This document shows, one piece after another, positions 19,573 through 26,735 of a DNA stretch of 58,137 bases. The stretch is from Burkholderiales bacterium. Lineage in GTDB: Bacteria > Pseudomonadota > Gammaproteobacteria > Burkholderiales > Burkholderiaceae_C. Numbering within the stretch: the first letter of the stretch is position 1; each line of letters begins with the position of its first letter. The notes under the pieces are model-generated. The model made no database searches, was not told the origin of the DNA, and saw only the letters and a list, made by a program, of their open reading frames with translations. The position numbers and the translations under genes are program-made. The stretch lies in contig JAEKLF010000108.1 in assembly GCA_019509985.1 (NCBI GenBank), positions 1-58,137 of the forward strand. Reading direction: 5' to 3'.

Positions 19573-20661
19573 ATGACCCACCGTGAGCGCATTGCACGAT
19601 TTGCGCAGCTCTCGACAGAGCTTGCCCTGCAAAGTGACCAGCAGCTAGCTCAACTGGTGGACGGAGCCGAGCAATTGGCGTCGGGCATCAGCGGGACCAC
19701 TCTGACCTTTGCGCTCGCTGGACACAAGGTGTTCGCAAAGCGTCTGCGGTTGACCGACTTGGAGCTGCACCCTGCACACCAGATGTCGACGGCGAACCTC
19801 TTCGGGCTTCCGACGTATTGCCAGCGCAACGTCGGGTCTGCTGGTTTTGGTGCCTGGCGCGAATTGGCCGCCAATTTCATGACGACGGGATGGGTGCTGT
19901 CGCAGCAGCTGGAGAGCTTTCCACTGATGTACCACTGGCGTGTGCTGGAAGGCCCATCGTCACCGGGAGCCGCACCGCGACCCGTCGAATGGACCGACGT
20001 TGAGCGCATGACCAGCTATTGGGGTGGCTCCGACGCCATGCGAGCTCGCCTGGTTGCGCTCGCCGACGCCAATTCCAGCCTCATGATATTTTTGGAGCAC
20101 GTGCCTTGGACGCTAAGTGCGTGGCTGGAGCGGCAAATTTCTCCGCGCAACGGGGCAAAGGAGTCAGCGCTGGCGATGGTCGAGCGCGGCCTGACGGTAG
20201 ACATTCCCTTGATGAACTCATTGGGCTTGCTTCACGGCGATGCGCACCACGGAAACATTCTGACCGATGGGCAACGCCTGTACTTTGCGGACCTCGGCCT
20301 AGCCACATCCGTGCGCTTCGCGCTTTCGTCGGATGAGCTGAGCTACCTGCACCACAACGCGAGCCTAGACCGCGGCTACGCACTGGCCAAATGGGTCAAT
20401 TGGTTGGTGAAAGCTTTCGCGCCGGCGGTAGACAGCCCGCTGGATCGTTTCGAATTGGTCCGGGCCGCCGCACAGGGTCAAGCAATGCATCAACTTGTCC
20501 CCGGTATTCCTTCCGACGTGGCTGAGATCGTCCACCGCCATGCGTCGGTCGCCACAATCATCAATGACTTCTACGTCAAGCTGCACGGTGAAGACAGACG
20601 TACACCATATCCACGCGAACAACTCGAAGCCTTGCTGTCCGGGACCGCATCGGCGACGTAG
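19573..20661 (+). CDS. Protein kinase-like / aminoglycoside phosphotransferase-fold protein
   Basis: The 362-residue protein carries signatures of the kinase fold. HKVFAKRLRLTDLE could supply the ATP-binding Lys (near residue 57). The catalytic loop is LLHGDAHHGNIL (His221-Asn228), the HGDxHxxN form shared with APH and related small-molecule kinases, and YFADLGLATS places the metal-binding Asp at 240. The N-terminal ~170 residues are otherwise unfamiliar. Substrate may be a protein or small molecule. The start at 19573 is the first ATG. It lies alone among accessory genes of atypical composition. The following 232 bases (20662-20893) up to the antiporter stop codon hold no gene. Confidence 0.7.
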   Translation: MTHRERIARFAQLSTELALQSDQQLAQLVDGAEQLASGISGTTLTFALAGHKVFAKRLRLTDLELHPAHQMSTANLFGLPTYCQRNVGSAGFGAWRELAANFMTTGWVLSQQLESFPLMYHWRVLEGPSSPGAAPRPVEWTDVERMTSYWGGSDAMRARLVALADANSSLMIFLEHVPWTLSAWLERQISPRNGAKESALAMVERGLTVDIPLMNSLGLLHGDAHHGNILTDGQRLYFADLGLATSVRFALSSDELSYLHHNASLDRGYALAKWVNWLVKAFAPAVDSPLDRFELVRAAAQGQAMHQLVPGIPSDVAEIVHRHASVATIINDFYVKLHGEDRRTPYPREQLEALLSGTASAT

Positions 20662-20893
20662 CAGGTGACACGAGCAACTGGCGACGTGGTCGTTCTGCGC
20701 CATGGGGGCTTGAGTACAGCCGACCATGGCGCCAGGTGGCCGTGCAAGGTCCTAGATGCAGCGCAGTCGACTTCCAGATAGGTGCCTCTCGCGGCCTGCC
20801 GTGCCTGGCCGTGCGCTGCCCTCCAGCAAGCGACGTCAATGATTGAAACTGCCACTCGATAGCGCTTCAATCCGCTGGCCTGTTCGTCAGTCG

Positions 20894-22465
20894 CTACTCC
20901 GTCGCGTCCGCATTCGCCGCCCGCAGCGGGTCCGAGACCTCCAGCCAGTCCAGGTCGTTCTCCAGCGTGTGGAAGGCGTCGTCGCCGATGTCGCCGGCGT
21001 CGCGCATGGCCAGCAGCACCTGACGGGCGGACTGCAGCGCGGCGCGGTAGCGGTCGTCGTACTCGGCGCCGAAGGAGGCGAACGGGCTGCCGCTGTCGTG
21101 CAACGGCCGGCCCAGGTGCATCTTCAGGTTCTTGCGCACCAGGTTCACGGCGGCGGAGCCGTCCGCGGGCAGTTGCGCGAAGGCGGCTTCCAGCATGCGT
21201 TGGCGAGCATGGTGCTCCTCGTGCGCGACGGGGTCGCCGTCGCTCAGGTTCAGCACGCGCAGCAATGCCTTCAGCGTGAGGCCCTGGATCAGCAGCGTGC
21301 CCAGCACGACCAGGAAGGCCGTCAGCACGATCAAGTCGCGTGCCGGGAAGCCGTCGGGCAGGGCCAGGGCCGCCGCCAGCGTGACGATGCCGCGCATGCC
21401 CGCCCAGGAAATCACCAGGCCGCTGCCTACGCTGGGCCGCAGCATGGGCCGGGGCGGATTGAAGCCATGGCGGCGGTCGCGCCAGCGGATCGCGGCGTTG
21501 AAGGACATGTGCCAGGCGATGCGCACGACGATGACCGTGACCAGCACGGCGGCGGCCACAAGCAGGTACTGCTCGCGCGCCGGCGGCGCCAGCGCCATCA
21601 GGATGGGACGCACCTGCAGCCCGATGAAGATGAAGGCGAAGATGTTCAGCGCGAACACCACCGTGGCCCACACGGCGTTGGTGGGGATGCGGATGCGGGC
21701 CGGGATGCGCGCCGGTGCCGTGCGGGCCAGCGTCATCGCGAAGCAGACCGTCGTCAGCACGCCCGACAGGCCGATGTGCTCGGCCAGTTGCCAGACAGTG
21801 ATGGTGCCGATGAACTGCAGGATGATGGCCGTGGGGATGTGCTGCACGCGCTCGAACAGGCGCTGCACGAGCAAGCCCAGCGCGGGCCCGGTGATCAGGC
21901 TGCCGAGCACGGCCAGCAGGAAGGTCGGTGCCACCGCCTGCACCGAGAAGCCGCCGGCCGCGACCGCGCCGACGGCGAGGCGGTAGATCAGCAGCGCGCT
22001 CGCATCGTTGAGCAGGCTTTCGCCTTCGAGGATGCCCAGGATGCGCTGCGGCGGGCGCAGCGGCCGCAGCACGGCGGTGGCCGCCACCGCGTCGGGCGGC
22101 GCGACGATGGCCCCCAGCGCGACGGCCGCGGCCCAGGGCAGGCCCGGCACTAGGGCATGGGCCACGACGGCCACCGCCGCCGTCGTCAGGCCCACCGCGA
22201 CGATCACCAGGCTGACGAGCGGCGCCCAGTTGTCTTTCAGATCGCGCAGGGAGGCGTCGTAGCCGGCGTCGACCAGGATGGGCGCGACGAACAGGGCCAG
22301 CACCAGGTCAGGTGGCAGGCTGGGGCTGGGCACGCCGGGGACCAGGGCCAGCAGCGCGCCGCCGATCGCCAGGAACACGGGGTAGGGCGCGCCGGCCCGC
22401 CGCGCGGCGGCGGCCAGCGCGACGGCGGCCACGAAGAGGACCAGGATCTGTTCGAGTTCCCTCAC
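20894..22465 (-). CDS. CPA1 family Na+/H+ (cation/proton) antiporter
   Basis: The 523-residue inner-membrane antiporter has about 12 hydrophobic helices followed by a ~110-residue cytoplasmic tail. Family landmarks are GAIVAPPDAVAATAVL, where CPA1 proteins have the ion-binding PxD region, ILEGESLLNDASALL, and VISWAGMRGIVTLAAALALP near helix 11. It exchanges cytoplasmic Na+ or K+ for protons to control pH and salt. It is the last gene of a minus-strand run behind phoD and a PEP-CTERM gene, 84 bases downstream of the latter, and may be independently transcribed. Confidence 0.93.
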   Translation of the reverse strand: MRELEQILVLFVAAVALAAAARRAGAPYPVFLAIGGALLALVPGVPSPSLPPDLVLALFVAPILVDAGYDASLRDLKDNWAPLVSLVIVAVGLTTAAVAVVAHALVPGLPWAAAVALGAIVAPPDAVAATAVLRPLRPPQRILGILEGESLLNDASALLIYRLAVGAVAAGGFSVQAVAPTFLLAVLGSLITGPALGLLVQRLFERVQHIPTAIILQFIGTITVWQLAEHIGLSGVLTTVCFAMTLARTAPARIPARIRIPTNAVWATVVFALNIFAFIFIGLQVRPILMALAPPAREQYLLVAAAVLVTVIVVRIAWHMSFNAAIRWRDRRHGFNPPRPMLRPSVGSGLVISWAGMRGIVTLAAALALPDGFPARDLIVLTAFLVVLGTLLIQGLTLKALLRVLNLSDGDPVAHEEHHARQRMLEAAFAQLPADGSAAVNLVRKNLKMHLGRPLHDSGSPFASFGAEYDDRYRAALQSARQVLLAMRDAGDIGDDAFHTLENDLDWLEVSDPLRAANADATE

Positions 22466-22549
22466 CAGCCGGAGTATGGCGGCCGCGCCGTCGCGACGGA
22501 AGGCAGGCGAGGCCTATCCGCCGGCCGCTCCGGCGGCTGCCGACGCGGC

Positions 22550-23131
22550 TCAGCGACGACGACGGCCGATCAGGCTCAGCGCCAGCAGGCCCGGCAGCAT
22601 CAGCATCCAGCCCGCGGGTTCGGGCACGGCGGCGGCCTGCTCGACGCCGCCCAGGTGCAGGCGCCAGAAGCCGCCCTTCTGGTCGTTGGCGTTGATGTCG
22701 TAGCTCGGCTGGTTCCAGTCGGCAAGCTTGATGGGTGTGTCGCCGTCGTAGACGAAGCCCTGGGCCAGCGTCGTGCCGCGCGCGTCGTTGGAGCTGGCGT
22801 TCAGCACCAGGCGGTAGCTGCCCGCCGCGGCGGCCGTGAACTGCAGGCCGGCGTCGTAGTAGCCGGCACCGGCGCTGGCCAGGCTGTCACTTTCGTTGTC
22901 GTCGTTGTGGTGGACGATGACGCCACCGCTGGCAACAAAGAGCTGCGGGTCGAAGTTCAGGCCCGACTGCCAGGAGTCGGTCCACAGGCTGACCGAGCCG
23001 CCGGCAGCGACCCGGAAGTCGATGACGATCTTGTCGTTGTGGCTGATGGCCTGGCCGGAGAAGGTCAGGTCGGCGGCCTGGGCGCCGAGCGACAGCGCGG
23101 CCAGGGCGATGAGAGTGAGGGTGTGCTTCAT
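22550..23131 (-). CDS. PEP-CTERM protein, DVUA0089-like
   Basis: The 193-residue product starts MKHTLTLIALAALSLGAQA (signal peptide); the ATG at 23131 is preferred to a longer Arg/Pro-rich in-frame extension. The body (VIDFRVAAGGSVSLWTDSW...NFDPQLFVASGG...HHNDDNESDS...AGSYRLVLNASSND) resembles the DVUA0089 / pre-peptidase-like beta-sandwich, whose acidic DDNE loop may bind calcium. The C-terminus VPEPAGWMLMLPGLLALSLIGRRRR is the exosortase signal. It starts 22 bases after the PhoD stop codon, so the two are probably one operon. Confidence 0.87.
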   Translation of the reverse strand: MKHTLTLIALAALSLGAQAADLTFSGQAISHNDKIVIDFRVAAGGSVSLWTDSWQSGLNFDPQLFVASGGVIVHHNDDNESDSLASAGAGYYDAGLQFTAAAAGSYRLVLNASSNDARGTTLAQGFVYDGDTPIKLADWNQPSYDINANDQKGGFWRLHLGGVEQAAAVPEPAGWMLMLPGLLALSLIGRRRR

Positions 23132-23153
23132 GGCTTGTCCTTCGGTGGGTCCA

Positions 23154-24830
23154 TCAGGGCGCCAGGGCCGGCGGGTTGGCGCGCGGCGTCGTCTGGGCCG
23201 AGGGGCGCAGGTGGTTCTCGCCGGCATGCACCTCGAAGGCGGCCGCGAAGGTCTCGATATGGCTCGGGCTGGCCACCGTGTCCACGTACCACCACTCGCC
23301 GACGACGCGGTCGCGGTTCACGTCCATGACCATGTAGCCGCGGCGCGTCAGCTGCACGTACTTGGAGTGCGGGTTGTAGAACTTGATCGCGCCGGCAATC
23401 GCGCCCGTTGTGTCAGTGTCGATGCCGGGCGACGTGACCGACGTGCCGACGAACTCGACGGCCAGCGAGCCGGCGCCGGTCGTCTTGTCGTACGCGGCCG
23501 GGTTGTAGGGGTTGGGGTGCAGGTCGGCGGCCCAGCTGCTATGGATGTCGCCCGTCAGCACGACGACGTTGTTGACCTGCGGGTTGGTGGCATCGCCCTT
23601 GATGCCGGCGAAGACGCGGTTGCGCGCCGGCTCGTAGCCGTCCCACTGGTCGCTGTTGATGAAATACAGGCCCGGGTCGGTGGCCTGGTTGGCGCCCGGC
23701 GCCTTCAGCTGGGCGAACATGACGCCCTGGCCGAGCAGCTTCCACTGCGCCGGCGTCGTGCGCAGGCGGTTGATGAGCCAGGCCTCTTCGGTGTCGCCCA
23801 GCAGCGTGCGGCTGGCGTCGCCGTAGCCGGGGTCGGTCGTCGCGAAGCCGGGGCCGAAGGCGGTGACGTGCACGGCGGTTGTCAGCTGCTCGGAGCGGGC
23901 ATTGATGCGCTCCTCCAGCATCAGCAGGTCGGCCAGGTCGCCGTAGGCGAAGCCGCGGTGGTTGTCGCGCGGCTTGTTGACGTCCACCGGGCGCACCGGC
24001 ATCCACTCGTAGTAGGCCTGCAGCGCGGCAGACACGCGTGCGGCCCAGTCGCCTTCGGTGGCGGGCTGGTGGTTCTCGGCGCCGTCCTTCCAGCTGTTGT
24101 TCGCGGTCTCGTGGTCGTCCCAGATGGCGACGAGCGGATGCTGGCGGTGCATGGCCTGGGCGTCGGCGTCGCGCTTGTACTGGGCGTGGCGCAGGCGGTA
24201 GTCGCTCAGCGAGACGATCTCCGTGGCCGGCTCGGGTGTGCGCACGCTGCCGTACTGGCCGGCACCGTATTCGTAGAGGTAGTCGCCCAGGTGCATGACC
24301 AGATCGAGGTCGGCGCGCGCGGCGATGCGGGCGTAGGCGTTGAAGTAGCCGTAGGCCAGGTTCGAGCAGCTCACGACCGCGAAGCGCAGGCTGCTGACGC
24401 CGGTGGTCGGCAGCGTCTTGGTGCGGCCGACGGGGCTGTCCACGCCCTCGCAGCTGAAGCGGTAGTAGTAGGTCTTGCCGGGCTGCAGGCCCAGCGCGTC
24501 GACCTTGACCGTGTAGTCGCGCCCCGGGTTGGTCTTGGCCACGCCGCGTTGCACGACCTGCGTGAGTGCCGGGTCGGTGGCGACGATGTATTGCAGCGTC
24601 AGCGCCGGGCGCGGCGTGGCCGGCGTGACGCGCGTCCACAGGATGACGCGGTCAGCGAGCGGGTCGCCGCTGGCCACGCCGTGGTCGAAGCGCAGCGCGG
24701 CGGCCGCTTCGGCCGGCGTCAGCAGCGGCGCGGTGGCGACCAGAACGGCCGCGCCGGCGCCGGAACGCTTGAAGAATTCGCGGCGGCTGCTGCCGGGCCG
24801 CGTCGGTTGGACTTTGTCAGGACGACCCAT
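23154..24830 (-). CDS. phoD: Tat-exported PhoD-type alkaline phosphatase/phosphodiesterase
   Basis: The 558-residue metallophosphatase frees phosphate from mono- or diesters outside the cytoplasmic membrane. The N-terminus SRREFFKRSGAGAAVLVATAPLL is a twin-arginine signal. Next come the PhoD N-terminal domain (FDHGVASGDPLADRVILWTRV) and the catalytic domain with VVSCSNLAYGYFNAY, DLVMHLGDYLYEYG, WDDHETANNSWKDGAENH and VVLTGDIHSSWAADL, containing the Fe/Ca ligands. The ATG at 24830 has GAGG six bases upstream and places the Arg pair normally; a TTG 18 bases earlier is less likely. It is between two PEP-CTERM genes on the same strand, 127 bases downstream of the lectin-like one. Confidence 0.94.
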   Translation of the reverse strand: MGRPDKVQPTRPGSSRREFFKRSGAGAAVLVATAPLLTPAEAAAALRFDHGVASGDPLADRVILWTRVTPATPRPALTLQYIVATDPALTQVVQRGVAKTNPGRDYTVKVDALGLQPGKTYYYRFSCEGVDSPVGRTKTLPTTGVSSLRFAVVSCSNLAYGYFNAYARIAARADLDLVMHLGDYLYEYGAGQYGSVRTPEPATEIVSLSDYRLRHAQYKRDADAQAMHRQHPLVAIWDDHETANNSWKDGAENHQPATEGDWAARVSAALQAYYEWMPVRPVDVNKPRDNHRGFAYGDLADLLMLEERINARSEQLTTAVHVTAFGPGFATTDPGYGDASRTLLGDTEEAWLINRLRTTPAQWKLLGQGVMFAQLKAPGANQATDPGLYFINSDQWDGYEPARNRVFAGIKGDATNPQVNNVVVLTGDIHSSWAADLHPNPYNPAAYDKTTGAGSLAVEFVGTSVTSPGIDTDTTGAIAGAIKFYNPHSKYVQLTRRGYMVMDVNRDRVVGEWWYVDTVASPSHIETFAAAFEVHAGENHLRPSAQTTPRANPPALAP

Positions 24831-24957
24831 GGAGGACCTCGCGCTCAATGCCGCGGCGAAGGCCGGGGCTGGGCGCGAAGCATGGGCGGCGCTTGTGAAA
24901 CCGCGTTGAGCCGGCTGGAGGCCACTCCGGTCCGAACGGATCAGGGCGGCGCGGTGT

Positions 24958-25794
24958 TCAGCGGGCGCGGCGGCGCTGCGCGATCAGGCCCAGGCAGCCC
25001 AGGCCGGCGAGGATCATGGCCCAGCTGCCCGGCTCGGGCACGGGCATGGCGCTGGTGACGAAATGGCCGTCGCTGGCCGCGCCGTTGGCCGCCGTGAAGC
25101 CATAGAACACCGGCACGCCGACCAGGCCGAGGTCGTCGAAGCTGACCTGGGCGCTGACCGTGTAGTTGCCGAGGTTGAGGTGGTCGATGCGGCCGGTCAA
25201 CATGCCGGCGTTGTCGCCATTGCCCGAGGGCGTGTAGGTCAGCGAGGCATACCACTGGAAGTTGGGGTCGCGGATCATGTCGCCCAGGCCGGTCTCGGTT
25301 GCGGCCAGCGGCGTGACCGAGCCGCCGGACAGGATCTGCAGGCTGGGCGAGACGGGCTCGCCGTCGAAGTGGAAGGTGTCGATGGCGAAGGCGACGCTGT
25401 GGCTGCTCAAGCCCTCGTAGCCCAGGCCGGAGCCCGTGCCGCCGACGCCGGTCGCATCGGTCAGCGTGAAGCTCAGGCCGTCGCCACGCAGGTCCTGGCT
25501 GACCGGGATGAAGAAGTGGAAGTCGAAGCTGAAGGCCTGGTTGAAGTCCAGCGTCAGCGCCGTGGGCGCGAAACCGGCGCCGGCCTGGCCGTTGCTGCCG
25601 GGCGCGGTCAGCACCAGGTCGCTGTAGGTGAAGCCGTTGCCCGGCGTCTGGTTGCTGGCCGTGGCGCTGCCGAACAGGGTCCAGGTCGTGAAGTCCTGAT
25701 ACGTGCCGGCCATGCTGACGCCTTGGTCGGCGTGGGCGGTCGCCAGCGTCATGGCGAGCAGGGCGGCGGCGAACAGGCGGCTTGCGAATTTCAT
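24958..25794 (-). CDS. PEP-CTERM protein with L-type lectin-like domain
   Basis: The 278-residue product has a signal peptide (MKFASRLFAAALLAMTLATAHA), a long beta-sandwich domain and the exosortase signal VPEPGSWAMILAGLGCLGLIAQRRRAR. The middle reads FSFDFHFFIPVSQDLRGDGLSFTLTDA, then GSGLGYEGL and SVAFAIDTFHFDGE. This is the order of conserved blocks in legume-type (L-type) lectins: DG(L/M)xFxL, GxxLGYxG, and VAxxxDTF. It would therefore be a carbohydrate-binding surface protein. The ATG is preceded by GAGGAG. It is upstream of phoD on the same strand. The sugar specificity is unknown. Confidence 0.87.
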   Translation of the reverse strand: MKFASRLFAAALLAMTLATAHADQGVSMAGTYQDFTTWTLFGSATASNQTPGNGFTYSDLVLTAPGSNGQAGAGFAPTALTLDFNQAFSFDFHFFIPVSQDLRGDGLSFTLTDATGVGGTGSGLGYEGLSSHSVAFAIDTFHFDGEPVSPSLQILSGGSVTPLAATETGLGDMIRDPNFQWYASLTYTPSGNGDNAGMLTGRIDHLNLGNYTVSAQVSFDDLGLVGVPVFYGFTAANGAASDGHFVTSAMPVPEPGSWAMILAGLGCLGLIAQRRRAR

Positions 25795-26245
25795 GATGGC
25801 GGCTCCTCTGGAATGGAGCCCCAGTCTCGAAACCGCCCATTAGGCAAACGTTAGCGGCGAGGCCCTCGCGGCCCCCTCGGTCCGGGGGGAGGCGGTGCGT
25901 TGCCGTCGCCGCGCCAAACAAAACGCCCCGTCCGGTGTGAACCGGTCGGGGCGCAACAGCGCTTCACGCCGCCCGGGACTGGCACCTGGCGGTGCGAGTA
26001 GGGCTGCGGCGTGCAATCACAGCGCAGGCGGCCGGTCGGGCGACATGCGCAGGGCATGACGCGGGCGGGCCAGGAACTCGTGCTTTCATGGTCGCGGGCG
26101 GTCGCGGTCCGCCTCGCCAGGGGCCGCAAACGTTGCCGGGGGCCATGCACTGGTGACGGGCTGAATCATCGCGGCGACAGCCCGAGAACAATGCCGCGAT
26201 CAGCGCGTGCTGCAGGGCGCTAATTCGGCGGATTGCGCGCAACGC
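25795..26245. other. Gene-free stretch between the lectin-like and YcnI-like genes
   Basis: 451 bases without a convincing gene; open frames on the minus strand are Pro/Arg/Cys-rich and featureless. It holds one clear minus-strand terminator (25917-25953) about 290 bases after the ycnI-like stop codon, so it may be a long 3' untranslated region or encode a small RNA ending at that terminator. The promoter of the lectin-like gene must lie in the first ~100 bases. Confidence 0.5.
25917..25953 (-). terminator. Minus-strand rho-independent terminator
   Basis: On the minus strand CGCCCCG-A-CCGGT pairs with ACCGG-A-CGGGGCG (25924-25953) around a four-base loop and is followed by TTTTGTTT. It ends transcription arriving from the copper operon or from a separate small transcript in the 290-base gap. 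Confidence 0.85.
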
Positions 26246-26725
26246 TCAGTGGGCGTGCGGCGCGGCCTCGCCGCCTGCCGGCTTCACGACCAGGCGCAGC
26301 GCCGGCGCATGGGGCTTGTCGGTCGGCGAGGCGGGGATCTCGGCCCAGTTCGACTCGCCCGTCGTGCAGACCTGGCGCACCTGCAGCCACAGCGTGCCGG
26401 CTGCGGCCGGGGTGGCACGCAGCACGAACTCGTCGTACCAGGCGTCCTGCAGGTAGTCGGCCTCGGTGTTGGCCGCCCAGCGGATCTGGCCGGGCGCGGG
26501 TTGGCTCAGTGTCCATCCCGCCTTAGGCATGGGCTTGGCACCGCGCAGGCCCTCGGGCAGCGTGACGACGATCTCCTTCGTCGCCGCGCCGCCCTCGCAG
26601 CCATGGCCCACCCGCAACACGGCCTTGTAGGGCTTGCCGGCTTCGGCCTCGGACTGTTCGAGCGTGATGTGGGCCTGGGCGGCAGCGGCTGCCGAGAGCA
26701 GGGTGGCGATGAGCAAGGTCTTCAT
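26246..26725 (-). CDS. YcnI-like DUF1775 copper-binding periplasmic protein
   Basis: The 159-residue protein has signal peptide MKTLLIATLLSAAAAAQA followed immediately by His19 (HITLEQSEAEAGKPYKAVLRVGHGCEG). In DUF1775/YcnI proteins that first His, a Glu and a Trp form a monohistidine brace for Cu(II); here Glu candidates lie in the EAEAG segment and the Trp is in TTGESNWAEIP near the C-terminus. It probably binds or delivers copper in the periplasm. It ends in a His-rich tail (APHAH). It starts 10 bases after the TonB receptor gene, so it belongs to the same operon. Confidence 0.88.
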   Translation of the reverse strand: MKTLLIATLLSAAAAAQAHITLEQSEAEAGKPYKAVLRVGHGCEGGAATKEIVVTLPEGLRGAKPMPKAGWTLSQPAPGQIRWAANTEADYLQDAWYDEFVLRATPAAAGTLWLQVRQVCTTGESNWAEIPASPTDKPHAPALRLVVKPAGGEAAPHAH

Positions 26726-26735
26726 GGCTTGGTCC

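Noticed and set aside
19235..19597. 120-codon minus-strand frame
   Set aside because: No recognisable domain, poor ribosome binding site and overlap with the kinase start.
25954..26245. Cobalamin or other riboswitch near the TonB unit
   Set aside because: The conserved core sequences of known riboswitches were not found, and the stretch is downstream, not upstream, of the receptor.
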